64,000 bases of DNA from Streptomyces sp. NBC_01498 (GCF_036327775.1 NZ_CP109598.1:682001-746000), one strand, 5' to 3'. Numbered from the stretch's first letter, positions 45,401 to 54,236 are shown. Notes: a model not told the origin generated them from the letters alone. Translations and numbers: made by a program.

Positions 45401-45727
45401 CCCGGTGTCCCACAGGAGCCGGCGTCCGCGTGCGAGGTCCCGGGGGTCGGTGGCGGCTCTGAGCTGGTACGCGCGCTGCCCGGCGCCGTGGCCGTCGGCC
45501 GCCGACTCCCAGGAGAGGAGCGGGGTGGGGTCGTCGGTGCCGAGGAGGTACCGCGCGTACTCGACGGTCGTGGTGACGACCCGCAGCCCCCGGGCGCCGC
45601 CGCGCGCGGGCCCCTCCTCGGGGGTGGCGGCCGAGGCGGCCGGGCTCCCGGCGAGCGAGACGATTCCGGTGCCCGCGCCCACCAGGGAGGTGCCCAGGAG
45701 ACCTCTGCGAGTCCAGCCCATGCCCAT
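42455..45727 (-). CDS. Exported GH78 alpha-L-rhamnosidase
   Basis: This 1090-residue enzyme releases terminal L-rhamnose. A twin-arginine signal (WTRRGLLGTSLVGAGTGIVS, then ASAA) predicts Tat export. N-terminal beta-sandwich domains lead to the (alpha/alpha)6 barrel, where GIPTDTPMYEKNGWTGDAQ holds the general acid glutamate and metal/substrate acids, and SWGHWFANGADTMWEMW holds the likely base glutamate. I chose the ATG at 45727, since AAAGGGG precedes it. The in-frame ATG at 45757 abuts the operator and has no clear Shine-Dalgarno. It supplies rhamnose for the importer encoded nearby. Confidence 0.92.
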   Translation of the reverse strand: MGMGWTRRGLLGTSLVGAGTGIVSLAGSPAASAATPEEGPARGGARGLRVVTTTVEYARYLLGTDDPTPLLSWESAADGHGAGQRAYQLRAATDPRDLARGRRLLWDTGRTDSARSVAVPYGGPALPPRTRCHWQVRVWDTSGRVSDWSPAGWWETALGDERWGATWIGADAPADPLTPDGAAWIWSEGATTGGAPTGPRWFRAALDLPAGATVAHAALVATADDDFTLHLDGAEAAHAPEQTDGWRTGRTADVTDAVKAAGRRIVLAAVATNRGGASVNPAGLLVRLVVATADGGSHELRTDGRWLTSGTEQQGWRESDFDDSGWTPATVLAPYGQGPWGDGVSVSAPEAPAPLLRREFTVPKPVTRARLYLTGLAYYVAELNGERIGEQVLDPGFTDYDETVLYAVHDVTSLLRRGDNALGVTLGRGFYGMTTPNVWNWHRPPWHGEPRLLCRLEADHPDGSRTTVVSDADWRMTEGPTLTNSLYAGETYDARRAPDGWTRPGFDDRDWRAARAQPAPRGALRAQPHDPIEIIDTVTPTGISELRPGVYVVDMGRTTAGWTRLTVEAPAGTTVSLTHGEKLKDDGSVHAETGHVPGRFQRDEYICAGGTEPEVWEPSFSYKGFRYVQIEGLPARPAPADVLGRTVHTPVDEVSSFACSEPFYEQLDRAMRRTLLNNLHGIPTDTPMYEKNGWTGDAQLGAPTLAYAFGVHRFLAKWLDDLRDSQNPDGQLPVIVPSGGWGYGDLGPSPEWTTVYPFLVREMYRVYGDDRIARRHWPVLTRYLDWELDRLVDGLAVTALGDYLPPGYGGNPPEDTRLTATAYLHRALVATAEMGHLIGHDDTARRYRTAADGLKDALNATFLGDAGHYRTAKDPGYRQTSNAIPLAFGLVPAGARASVVDSLVADITARGNHLNTGALGTSVLLRVLCAHGHPDIAHAVATQRTYPSWGHWFANGADTMWEMWQLDSRSRDHYFQGTVAQWLYENVAGLRPGDDGYRTFTVRPDARTGVNWARTSIRTVRGTASVDWSGVGRDLRLTVGVPVGSDAEIHVPAGPGDTVTAPKGTTFVRTEPGFQVHRAGHGTWDFVSRS

Positions 45728-46101
45728 GCGCGCGCCCCTTTGATTGAATCGTTTCATGCCCCGTGCGAAGAATCGTAGGGCCGATCCCCGAGGGCTCACA
45801 AGAGGGGCGCGAGGGGCGTGCGCGGAACGGTGGCACAGATCCGGCACTTGCTGCGATCGGAAGGATTCTTGCGTCCGGGGAAGGGTCGGCGACTCCCTCA
45901 AGAGGCCCAGCGATCACCGGAGTTGACGGGAGACGTCAACGGCACCGCGACCAACTTGACGCCATTTCAACGCAATTCTTCGATGTGGACTGCTTGGTAT
46001 TTCTTGCCGAACATTCATTTCTTGCGCAGATTCATAGACTTCCTGCGGAACCACTTCTAGCCTTTTCGCGTCCGCAGAGTCCCCACGAGCCGCAAGGACG
46101 T
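45728..46101. promoter_or_regulatory. Divergent region between rhamnosidase and beta-helix enzyme genes
   Basis: These 374 bases carry the operator at 45745-45756 near the rhamnosidase. Next to the beta-helix gene is an A/T-rich stretch (about 45950-46060), unusual for this genome, that may contain its promoter. AAGGAC stands before the ATG at 46102. Confidence 0.6.
45745..45756. promoter_or_regulatory. LacI-type operator upstream of the rhamnosidase
   Basis: TGAATCGTTTCA matches the operators at 35893 and 36056 in both half-sites. It lies 18 bases before the chosen rhamnosidase start and would block its transcription when bound. Confidence 0.7.
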
Positions 46102-48480
46102 ATGTCTGTGACACCTCCCCCAAGACACCGCCGCCTGTTCCGCCGCGGTGTGTCCGCCTCCCTCTCCGCCACCCTGGCCCTCGCGACGGCGGTGGCCGGC
46201 ACGGCCGTCGCCGTCGTCGTGTCCGCCGCTCCGGCGGCCATGGCCGCCGGAGTCCCCGCCCCCTCCCCCATCGGTGTCCCCGGCCGGGGCGCCACCGTGC
46301 CCTTCGTGGAGCACGAGGCCGAGTACGCCGCCACCAACGGCACCCTGATCGGCCCCAACCGGCTGTACGGAACGCTCCCCTCGGAGGCTTCCGGACGGCA
46401 GGCCGTGACGCTCGACGCGGTCGGTGAGTACGTGGAGTTCACCCTCACCAAGCCGGCCAACGCCATGACCTTCCGCTACTCGCTGCCCGACAACCCCGCG
46501 GGAACCGGCCGGGACGCCGGGATCGACGTACGGGTCAACGGCAACCAGCTCAAGAACGTACCCGTGACCTCCAAGTACGGCTGGTACTACGGCGGTTACC
46601 CGTTCAACAACAACCCGGGCGACACCAACCCGCACCACTTCTACGACGAGACGCGCACCATGTTCGGCTCGACCCTGGCGACCGGAACCAAGGTCCGGCT
46701 CCAGGTGTCGTCCACCGCGCAGTCGCCGACGTTCACCATCGACCTCGCCGACTTCGAGCAGGTCGAGGCGCCGAAGGCGAAGCCCTCCGGGGCGCTCGAC
46801 GTGGTGACCGACTTCGGGGCCGACCCGACCGGTGCCGCCGACTCCACCGCCAAGTTCCAGGCGGCGGTGGCCGCCGGGCAGGCGCAGAACCGTACGGTCT
46901 ACATTCCGCAGGGCAGCTACGAGATCCGCGACCACATCGTGGTCGACAAGGTCACGCTCGCCGGAGCCGGCCCCTGGTACAGCGTGCTGAAGGGCCGTCA
47001 CCCCACGGACCGCAGCAAGGCGGTGGGCGTCTACGGCAAGTACGCCAACCAGGGCGGCAGCAGCGATGTCACCCTCAAGGACTTCGCCATCATCGGCGAC
47101 ATCCGGGAGCGGGTGGACAACGACCAGGTCAACGCGATCGGTGGCGCGCTGTCCAACTCGGTCATCGACAACATCTGGATGCAGCACACCAAGTGCGGTG
47201 TCTGGGTGGACGGTCCGATGAACAACCTCACCATCAAGAACAGCCGCATCCTGGACCAGACGGCCGACGGCGTGAACTTCCACTACGGCGTCACCAACTC
47301 CACCGTCACCAACACCTTCGTGCGCAACACCGGTGACGACGGTCTGGCCATGTGGGCGGAGAACATCCCGAACGTGAACAACAAGTTCACGTTCAACACG
47401 GTGATCCTGCCGATCCTGGCGAACAACATCGTCACGTACGGCGGCAAGGACATCACCATCTCCGACAACGTCATGTCGGACACCATCACCAACGGCGGCG
47501 GGCTGCACATCGCCAACCGTTACCCGGGCGTCAACTCGGGCCAGGGCACGGCGGTCTCCGGCACCCACACCGCCGCGCGCAACACCCTGATCCGGGCCGG
47601 GAACAACGACTTCAACTGGCAGTTCGGCGTCGGCGCGGTGTGGTTCAGCGGGCTCAACGAACCGATCAACAACGCCACGATCAACATCACCGACACCGAG
47701 ATCCTCGACAGCTCCTACGCCGCGATCCATCTGATCGAGGGCGCGACGAACGGGCTGAACTTCAAGAACGTCAAGATCGACGGCGCGGGCACCTACGCGC
47801 TCCAGATCCAGGCACCGGGCCGGGCGACCTTCGAGAACGTCAAGGCCACCAACATCGCCCAGTCCAACAAGATCCACAACTGTGTGGGCGCGGGATTCCA
47901 GATCACCCAGGTCGGCAGCGGCAACTCCGGCTGGTACTCCAACCCGCCCGCCTGCACCGGCGTATGGCCGGCGCCGCAGTGGACCAACGGCGGTGTGCCC
48001 GGCGGCGGCCCCGGACCGGAGGAGCCGGAGGAGCCCGGGGAGCCGGAGGAGCCCGGTGACGAGGGCAACCTCGCGCAGGGCCGCCCGGTCACCGCGACCG
48101 GGCAGGCGCAGACGTACGGTCCCGGCAACGCCGTCGACGGCAACGCGAACTCCTACTGGGAGAGCACCAACAACGCCTTCCCGCAGTCCATCACCGTGGA
48201 CCTGGGCGCGGCGAAGAACGTCGACCGGCTGGTGCTGAAGCTGCCGCCGGCCTCGGCGTGGGCGACGCGCACCCAGACCCTCAGTGTCTCGGGCAGCACC
48301 GACAACTCCGCGTACAGCACGCTCAAGCCGTCGGCGGGCGTCACGTTCAACCCGTCGAGCGGCAACACGGCCACCGTCATCCTGCCCGGGACGGCGACCC
48401 GTTACGTCCGGGTGACCGTCACCGGCAACACCGGCTGGCCGGCCGCCCAGCTCTCCGAACTGGAGGTCTACAACGACTGA
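46102..48480 (+). CDS. Secreted beta-helix polysaccharide hydrolase with CBM32-like tail (GH87-like)
   Basis: This 792-residue protein has a long signal region (RRGVSASLSATLALATAV, then AAMAAG). A CBM35-like sandwich follows at about residues 60-220 (FVEHEAEYAATNGTLIG), then a right-handed beta-helix at about 230-630 (VVTDFGADPTGAADSTAKFQ; NTGDDGLAMWAE). After a Pro/Glu/Gly linker comes a discoidin/CBM32-like domain (about 655-792, NLAQGRPVTATGQ). The DDG pair and overall layout resemble GH87 alpha-1,3-glucanases/mycodextranases, but other beta-helix families remain possible. Divergent from the rhamnosidase gene. Confidence 0.7.
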   Translation: MSVTPPPRHRRLFRRGVSASLSATLALATAVAGTAVAVVVSAAPAAMAAGVPAPSPIGVPGRGATVPFVEHEAEYAATNGTLIGPNRLYGTLPSEASGRQAVTLDAVGEYVEFTLTKPANAMTFRYSLPDNPAGTGRDAGIDVRVNGNQLKNVPVTSKYGWYYGGYPFNNNPGDTNPHHFYDETRTMFGSTLATGTKVRLQVSSTAQSPTFTIDLADFEQVEAPKAKPSGALDVVTDFGADPTGAADSTAKFQAAVAAGQAQNRTVYIPQGSYEIRDHIVVDKVTLAGAGPWYSVLKGRHPTDRSKAVGVYGKYANQGGSSDVTLKDFAIIGDIRERVDNDQVNAIGGALSNSVIDNIWMQHTKCGVWVDGPMNNLTIKNSRILDQTADGVNFHYGVTNSTVTNTFVRNTGDDGLAMWAENIPNVNNKFTFNTVILPILANNIVTYGGKDITISDNVMSDTITNGGGLHIANRYPGVNSGQGTAVSGTHTAARNTLIRAGNNDFNWQFGVGAVWFSGLNEPINNATINITDTEILDSSYAAIHLIEGATNGLNFKNVKIDGAGTYALQIQAPGRATFENVKATNIAQSNKIHNCVGAGFQITQVGSGNSGWYSNPPACTGVWPAPQWTNGGVPGGGPGPEEPEEPGEPEEPGDEGNLAQGRPVTATGQAQTYGPGNAVDGNANSYWESTNNAFPQSITVDLGAAKNVDRLVLKLPPASAWATRTQTLSVSGSTDNSAYSTLKPSAGVTFNPSSGNTATVILPGTATRYVRVTVTGNTGWPAAQLSELEVYND

Positions 48481-48489
48481 CCCCGCGCG

Positions 48490-48533
48490 GGGGCGGTGCG
48501 CCGGCCGGCCGGACCGGGACGGCGCACCGCCCC
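48490..48533. terminator. Bidirectional terminator
   Basis: GGGGCGGTGCGCC and GGCGCACCGCCCC form a perfect 13-base stem between the convergent beta-helix and cupin genes. Confidence 0.75.
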
Positions 48534-48544
48534 GCGTACGGGGT

Positions 48545-49297
48545 TCACACCACGTACGTGTCGAGCCGCCCGCACATCCCGAACACCCCGCGCGCGTGCG
48601 GCAGTCGGGACCGTGTCCGCGCGTCGGCCAGATGCGACACGTCCCCCTCGGCGAGCCGGCCGAGCTGAACCCCGGTCTCCCGCGCGGCCCGCGCGGCGCC
48701 CGCCTCCCAGCGCGCCCGCCAGTCCGCCAGCCTCGACCGCACCAGGGCGCCCGCCGCCCGGTGGAAGTCCAGCAGCGGCTTCCCGTCCCCGGCGTCCCAC
48801 GCCGCGCGCAGCGTCGTGAACCCCTCCACGGCCAGGTCCCGCCGGCTCCGGGCGAACGCCTCCCGCTCCGCCTCGGCGCCCTCGGGAATCCGTACGGCAC
48901 GCGCGTACGTCTCCGGGTCGGCCAGATGCTCCGGCGGCAGGGTGAGCACGGCGTCCCCGGCCTCGGGCAGTCCGTTGTTCTGCATCAGGACGACGAGCCG
49001 CAGACCGCCCTCGTTGACGAGCCGGTGGACGGTGCCCGGGGTGAACCAGACCAGGGCGCCCGGCTCCAGCGGCGTACTCGCGAAACCCTCGGTGGCAAGG
49101 GTCTGCACGGCGCCGCGCCCGGCGGTCACCGCGTACCCCTCCGAGCAGGTCAGATGAAGATGCGGGGTGCCGCCGCGCAGCCCGTCGGCGGCCTCCCAGT
49201 CGTACACGGTCAGGTGCGAGACGGCGACGGCGCCGGGCAGTCCGGCGAACCCCTCACCGGTGCCGCTGTCGGTGGACGGTCCGGTGCGGGACGTCAT
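48545..49297 (-). CDS. Cupin-domain protein of a sugar locus
   Basis: This 250-residue protein has an N-terminal cupin barrel (PHLHLTCSEGYAVTAGRGAV; LEPGALVWFTPGTVHRLVN) with metal-type His/Glu residues. A helical C-terminal half follows with no recognised domain. The ATG at 49297 has GGGGGAG upstream. A classic AAGCGCTT operator lies about 35 bases upstream, so LacI-type control is likely. It may be a sugar isomerase or sensor; function is not established. Confidence 0.75.
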   Translation of the reverse strand: MTSRTGPSTDSGTGEGFAGLPGAVAVSHLTVYDWEAADGLRGGTPHLHLTCSEGYAVTAGRGAVQTLATEGFASTPLEPGALVWFTPGTVHRLVNEGGLRLVVLMQNNGLPEAGDAVLTLPPEHLADPETYARAVRIPEGAEAEREAFARSRRDLAVEGFTTLRAAWDAGDGKPLLDFHRAAGALVRSRLADWRARWEAGAARAARETGVQLGRLAEGDVSHLADARTRSRLPHARGVFGMCGRLDTYVV

Positions 49298-49330
49298 CGG
49301 TACTCCCCCTCGGGCGCGGATACGGCGCAG

Positions 49331-49340
49331 CAAGCGCTTT
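49331..49340. promoter_or_regulatory. LacI/CcpA-like operator upstream of the cupin gene
   Basis: CAAGCGCTTT contains the perfect palindrome AAGCGCTT, a core shared by many LacI-family operators. It differs from the two other operator types in this window, which suggests a third regulator from elsewhere. Confidence 0.55.
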
Positions 49341-49367
49341 CTTCCGGGTGCGGACCCGAACGTAGAG

Positions 49368-49403
49368 GCGCCCCCGATCCCGTGTCAACGGGACCGGGGG
49401 CGC
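49368..49403 (-). terminator. Terminator of the sugar ABC operon
   Basis: GCGCCCCCGATCCCGT and ACGGGACCGGGGGCGC pair over 16 positions with one mismatch and a four-base loop, just after the stop codon of the last permease gene. Confidence 0.75.
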
Positions 49404-49420
49404 ACGGCGCCGGACCGTGA

Positions 49421-50422
49421 CTACCCCTTGATCGCACCGGAGTTGGCGCTGCGCATGAAGTGCCGCTGGAAGGCGAAGAAGAGCGCCGCGACCGGAAGGG
49501 TCGCCAGCAGGGCCGCCGTCAGCTTGAGCGGATACTGCGTCCCGCTGCTCAGACTGCCCGAGACGAAGGACGCGAGGCCCGTCGTCAGGGTCTGGTACTG
49601 CGGCGACTGGGTCGCCACCAGGAAGTGCGTGAACTCGTTCCAGGAGCCCTGGAAGGAGAGGATCGTCAGGGTGATCAGGGCGGGCTTGGCCATCGGCAGC
49701 ACCACCGACCAGAAGGTGCGGAAGACACTGGCGCCGTCGATCCTGGCGGCCTCCTCCACCTCCCTCGGGATGGAGAGGAAGAACTGCCGCATGATGAAGA
49801 CACCCGCCGCGTCGACCATCAGAGGGATGATCATGCCGACGTACGTGTCGAAGATGCCGAGCTGGTTGAGGACGAGGAACTTCGGGATCAGCAGCACCAC
49901 GCCGGGCACCGACATCACCGTCAGCAGCGCGCTGAAGAGGAAGTTGCGCCCCCGGAAGTCGAGCCGGGCCAGCGCGTAGCCGGCCAGCGAGTCGAAGAAG
50001 ACCCGGCCCGCCGTGATGAACAGCGTGACGAGGACCGAGTTGCCCAGCCAGGTGCTGAACGGTACGGCGTCGGAGACGTTCCCGAGTCCGAACAGCCGCC
50101 GGTAGGAGTCCAGCGAGAACGGGTTCGGCAGCAGCGACAAGGGGTTCGACGCCGCGTCGGGGTCGGTCTTGAACGACGTCACGATCTGCACGACGAACGG
50201 CATCAGGTACAGCAGGCCGACCACGGTGAGCAGCAGATAGAGCACGGCGAGCAGGGCCCGCCGGCCGTTGCCGCCCGGGACGCGCGGCCCGGCGGGAGTG
50301 GCCGCGGGGGCGCGGGGCGCCCAGGCAGCCGGGGAGTCCGCGGTCGGGTCCGCGGTCACGGTCACGGTCGCGCTTATGGCCGCAGTCGGGTTCGGGTTCG
50401 GGTTCGCCGGTGTCGTACTCAT
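49421..50422 (-). CDS. Carbohydrate ABC transporter permease (MalG/CUT1 type)
   Basis: This 333-residue permease of the CUT1 family has a polar, Pro/Thr/Ala-rich N-terminus and then six membrane segments. The EAA loop EEAARIDGASVFRTFWSVVLP is the ATPase contact. The family layout needs a separate MsiK-type ATPase, which is not in the window, as is normal in Streptomyces. Its start overlaps the upstream permease stop as ATGA. Confidence 0.92.
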   Translation of the reverse strand: MSTTPANPNPNPTAAISATVTVTADPTADSPAAWAPRAPAATPAGPRVPGGNGRRALLAVLYLLLTVVGLLYLMPFVVQIVTSFKTDPDAASNPLSLLPNPFSLDSYRRLFGLGNVSDAVPFSTWLGNSVLVTLFITAGRVFFDSLAGYALARLDFRGRNFLFSALLTVMSVPGVVLLIPKFLVLNQLGIFDTYVGMIIPLMVDAAGVFIMRQFFLSIPREVEEAARIDGASVFRTFWSVVLPMAKPALITLTILSFQGSWNEFTHFLVATQSPQYQTLTTGLASFVSGSLSSGTQYPLKLTAALLATLPVAALFFAFQRHFMRSANSGAIKG

Positions 50423-51609
50423 GAAGCCCTCCGGCGTATGGCCCCGAAGCGCCTGCCCGGCTTGACCGGCTTGTCCCGGTCGCGCAGCAGGACACGCTGG
50501 ATCAGGGTCATCACCATGATGATCGCCAGCAGGATGAAGGCGATGGATGCGGCGCGGCCGTATTCGGAGTCCTGGAATCCCGCGGTGTAGGAGAGGAAGG
50601 CCGGGGTGAGGGTGGTGTTGCCCGGGGCGCCCTGGCTCATCACGTACACGGCGTCGAAGATCTGCCAGCTGCCGATCAGCCCGAGGGTGAGCACCAGGAA
50701 GATCACCGGCCGCAGCGCGGGGAGGGTGACGTTGCGGAACGACTGCCAGCGGTTGGCGCCGTCCAGCAGGGCCGCCTCCTCCAGTTCGGCGGGCACGTCC
50801 TGGAGCGCGGCGAGGAAGATCAGCATGTAGGTGCCTGAGGAGGTCCACACGATCAGCGCGATGATGGTGCACATCGCGATGGAGGGCCCGGACAGCCAGT
50901 CCCACCAGGACAGTCCGAGGAAGCCGTTCGACGCGAGCGCCGCCGTCGGCCTGTCGGGGTCGACGATGCCGAGGCCGCCGAGCACCGTCCAGACCAGGCC
51001 GTTGGCGTCGGTGAACCACTTGGGTCCGGTGATCCCGACCCACTTCAGCAGCGCGTTGACGGCGCCGCTGCCCTGGAAGAGGAAGAGGAAGACGGTGGAG
51101 ATGGCGATGGAGCTGGTCACCGAGGGGAAGTAGAAGATCGTCCGGAAGAGGCTCTTGCCCTTGACGCGGCGGCTGTTGACGGCCACGGCGAGGGCGAGGG
51201 AGAGGACCGTCTGAAGCGGTACGGCCAGCAGGACGAAGTAGAGGTTGTTGCGGACCGAGGTCATGAAGAGCGTGCGGTCGAGACCGTCCTCGCCCAGGAC
51301 CTTGGCGTAGTTGTCGGCCCCGACGAAGTCGGCGGCGCCGGTGAACGGGTTGGACTGCCCGTTCCAGTTCAGCAGGCTGACCCACAGGGCCATGCCGATG
51401 GGCAGCAGCAGGAACAGTCCGAGCACCACCACCATCGGGCTCACGAACAGCCAGCCCCACATGCCCTGCCGGCCCTTGATGCCGGAGCCGGGCCGGCGCG
51501 GGCGCCCGGCCTCGGCGGCGGTGCCCCCGGTGTTCCCGGTGCCTCCGTCGTCTCCTCCGGCGGCGGGCGGCGCCGCGACGGAGCCGCTGCCGCTGCCGTA
51601 CTGACTCAT
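50419..51609 (-). CDS. Carbohydrate ABC transporter permease (MalF/CUT1 type)
   Basis: This 396-residue permease carries the EAA loop LEEAALLDGANRWQSFRNVTLP and six to seven membrane segments after a Gly/Ala-rich cytoplasmic start of about 45 residues. It pairs with the permease encoded downstream to form the channel for the binding protein encoded just upstream. Confidence 0.92.
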   Translation of the reverse strand: MSQYGSGSGSVAAPPAAGGDDGGTGNTGGTAAEAGRPRRPGSGIKGRQGMWGWLFVSPMVVVLGLFLLLPIGMALWVSLLNWNGQSNPFTGAADFVGADNYAKVLGEDGLDRTLFMTSVRNNLYFVLLAVPLQTVLSLALAVAVNSRRVKGKSLFRTIFYFPSVTSSIAISTVFLFLFQGSGAVNALLKWVGITGPKWFTDANGLVWTVLGGLGIVDPDRPTAALASNGFLGLSWWDWLSGPSIAMCTIIALIVWTSSGTYMLIFLAALQDVPAELEEAALLDGANRWQSFRNVTLPALRPVIFLVLTLGLIGSWQIFDAVYVMSQGAPGNTTLTPAFLSYTAGFQDSEYGRAASIAFILLAIIMVMTLIQRVLLRDRDKPVKPGRRFGAIRRRAS

Positions 51610-51682
51610 GGTCTTTCCCTCTTCTCCCGCACCCGCCGGGGCCGTGCGCCCCGGCGGGTGTCCTACACGTGTAACCGTCCGG

Positions 51683-52924
51683 TCAGCCGTTGCTCTTCAG
51701 GATCTGCTCACCGTTGGTCTGAAGATCACCGAGGATCTTCTTGGGGTCGGCGGTCGCCAGCTCGGCCAGGTCCGTGTCCAGCTGCTGGAGGACCTTGGTG
51801 AAGCCGGGAAGGGTGACCGGACCCTGCGCGTAGGCGGAACCGTCCACGAACGCCTTGTCCTGCGGGTGCTTCTCCTCGTACGTCGCCAGCGCGCTGGTGC
51901 GCGAGGGCATCACACCGTACGCGTCGGCGAACGCCATCTGCTGCTCGGCGGTGGTGAACGCCTCGACGAGCGAGACCGCGGCGTCGTGGTGCGCGCTCTT
52001 GTTGGCGATGCCCCAGCAGGTGCTGAAGGACAGTGTGCCCCGGCCCTTCGGGCCCTCGGGCAGCGGGACGACCTGGTAGTCGACGTCCGGGTAGTCGTTG
52101 GTCATCGCACCGGTGAGCCAGTTGCCCTCGATGGTCATGGCCGCCTTCTGCGTACCGAACGCCTCACCGCCCCAGCCCGCGTCGACCTGCGGCGGGAAGG
52201 CGAGGACCTTGTCGTTCAGCAGCTTCTTCACATAGGTGAGCGCCTCGACGTTCTCGGGACTGTCGGCCGTGATCTCGGTCTGGTCGGCGTTGGTGATCCA
52301 GCCGCCGGCCTGCTTCATGAAGGGGCCGAGCTGGTTGTAGCTGGCGTTGGCGACCAGGCCGTGGACCTTGCCCTTGGTCAGCTTCTTGGCGACCGCCGCC
52401 AGATCGTCCCAGGTCTTGGGGTGGTCGGCCTCGGTGAGACCGGCGTCCTCCCACATCTTGGTGTTGATCGCGAGGCCCAGCGTGGAGCTGTCCTTCGGGG
52501 CGCAGACGAACTTGTCCTCGTAGGAGAAGGAGCTGCGCAGCGTCTCGGCGAAGTCCTCCTTGTCCTTGAGCTTGTCGCCGTACGCGTACAGGGAGTTGCC
52601 CTTGGCGTAGTTGGCGAAGACGGACGAGCCGACGTAGAAGACGTCCGGCGGCGCGCCGCCCGCGAGCGCCTGGCCGAGCTGCTGCTCCAGGTTCTGCGCC
52701 GGGACGACGGTGACCGTGTTGCCGGTCTTCTTCGCCCAGGCGTCGGCCGCGGCCTTGACGGCGTTGGTCTCGGCGTCGCCGGACGAGCCGATCATCACGG
52801 TCAGCTTCTGCTTGCCGGAACTCTTCTGTTCGGCGCTGCTGTCGCTGCCGAAGTCGGACGAGCAGCCGGTTATCAGGAGCGCGCCGCACACGGCGGCGGC
52901 GACTGCGGCTCTGTTCTTGTTCAT
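51683..52924 (-). CDS. Carbohydrate ABC transporter substrate-binding lipoprotein
   Basis: This 413-residue family 1 solute-binding protein has a lipobox (GALLITGC, Cys near residue 21) and a mature domain typical of oligosaccharide binders (GGAPPDVFYVGSS; TWDDLAAVAKKLT; AAMTIEGNWLTGAM). It is first in the minus-strand operon with the two permeases. The nearby debranching-like glucosidase suggests alpha-glucosides as ligands, but this is inference. Confidence 0.92.
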   Translation of the reverse strand: MNKNRAAVAAAVCGALLITGCSSDFGSDSSAEQKSSGKQKLTVMIGSSGDAETNAVKAAADAWAKKTGNTVTVVPAQNLEQQLGQALAGGAPPDVFYVGSSVFANYAKGNSLYAYGDKLKDKEDFAETLRSSFSYEDKFVCAPKDSSTLGLAINTKMWEDAGLTEADHPKTWDDLAAVAKKLTKGKVHGLVANASYNQLGPFMKQAGGWITNADQTEITADSPENVEALTYVKKLLNDKVLAFPPQVDAGWGGEAFGTQKAAMTIEGNWLTGAMTNDYPDVDYQVVPLPEGPKGRGTLSFSTCWGIANKSAHHDAAVSLVEAFTTAEQQMAFADAYGVMPSRTSALATYEEKHPQDKAFVDGSAYAQGPVTLPGFTKVLQQLDTDLAELATADPKKILGDLQTNGEQILKSNG

Positions 52925-53113
52925 CTGCTTCTCTCTCCAGCTGTCGCTGTCGGACGTGCTGTTGGGGGTTTCGGTGGCCGGGTGGGCCGGGGGACGGTGG
53001 CCGGTGGTCCGGGGAGGGGGCCGGGATCCGGCCGGGGCGGGGCGGGGTGGTACGAGGGTGGAGTCACGGGGCCGGACCCGGGGTGCGGATCCGAGGGCCG
53101 TGCCGCCCGGGGG

Positions 53114-54166
53114 TCAGGTCCCGGGCGGCACGGCCGTCGAGCTTTCGCGGACGATCAGTTCGGGTGCCAGCAGGACACGCTCCGGCGCGGCGTCCGGGTC
53201 CTTGATCCGGGCCATCAGGATCCGGGTGCAGGCGCGGCCGACCTCGTCCAGCGGCTGGCGGACGCTGCTGAGGCTCGGCGAGAGGAGACCGGCGGCGGGC
53301 GAGTCGTCGAAGCCGACGACCGCCACGTCCCGGCCGGGGCTCAGGCCCGCGTCCCGCAGCGCCCGGTAGCAGCCGAGGGCCAGGGTGTCGCTGGCGGCGA
53401 CCACGGCCGTGGCGCGGCCCACCACCTTGGCGACCGCGACGCGGGCGGCGTCGACGTCGTCCACCGAAGAGACTCGCAGGTCACGGATGGGCAGGTCGTG
53501 GCGGCGCATGGCCTCGCGCCAGCCGCCGGCCCGGTCGTCACCGACGCCCGAGCCGCGCGGCCAGCCCAGGAACGCGATCTTCCGGTGCCCGGCCGCCACC
53601 AGCTGGTCGACCGCCGCGCCGGTGCCGTGCGCGCCGTCGACGTCGACCCAGTCGCCGGTGTCCCGTGCCGACCAGCGGCCGAACGCGACGAACGGGACGT
53701 TGTTCCTGTGGAGCCAGCCGGGCCGTTTGTCGCCCCGGTAGGTGTTGCTGAGGACGAAGCCGTCGACGGAGTGCTCACGGAGCAGTTCGTCGTAGCGTTC
53801 GGCCTCGTCGTCGGCGCCGAGGGGCGCGGCGAAGAGCAGGATCCGGTACCCGGCCTGGTCCGCCGAGTCGGACAGCGCGTGCAGGAAGTGGTCGGAGACG
53901 GGCGTCGACAGGCCCGGGGGCGTGGGCTGGACGCCGTAGCCGATCAGCCGGCTGGAGCGGGTGCGCAGCGAACGGGCGGCCTGGTGGGGCCGGTAGTCCA
54001 GTTCGTCGAGCGCCTCCCGCACCCGGGTCAGGGTGGTGGGTGCGAGGAGGTCGGGGGAGTTGAGCGCGTTGGAGACGGTCTGGGTGGACACCCCGGCCCG
54101 CTGGGCGACGAGGGCCAGGGTGACCGGCCCTCCCTTGCGTCCGCCCGCCGACGTCGTACGTGCCAC
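53114..54166 (-). CDS. LacI-family transcriptional repressor
   Basis: This 350-residue regulator begins at a GTG (VARTTSAGGRKGGPVTLALV) with GGAGG six bases upstream. The helix-turn-helix VTLALVAQRAGVSTQTVSNA leads to hinge helix AARSLRTRSSRL and a sugar-binding domain (VVGFDDSPAAGLLSPSLSSV). It lies between the ABC importer operon and the divergent glucosidase gene. It probably represses both through the ATCGAT-centred operators in the divergent gap. Confidence 0.9.
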   Translation of the reverse strand: MARTTSAGGRKGGPVTLALVAQRAGVSTQTVSNALNSPDLLAPTTLTRVREALDELDYRPHQAARSLRTRSSRLIGYGVQPTPPGLSTPVSDHFLHALSDSADQAGYRILLFAAPLGADDEAERYDELLREHSVDGFVLSNTYRGDKRPGWLHRNNVPFVAFGRWSARDTGDWVDVDGAHGTGAAVDQLVAAGHRKIAFLGWPRGSGVGDDRAGGWREAMRRHDLPIRDLRVSSVDDVDAARVAVAKVVGRATAVVAASDTLALGCYRALRDAGLSPGRDVAVVGFDDSPAAGLLSPSLSSVRQPLDEVGRACTRILMARIKDPDAAPERVLLAPELIVRESSTAVPPGT

Positions 54167-54236
54167 CGACGGCCTCCGTTCTCCTGTGCGTTCACGCGCA
54201 CGGCAGCCGCTCGAAATGCGGCGCCGCATCTGCAAT

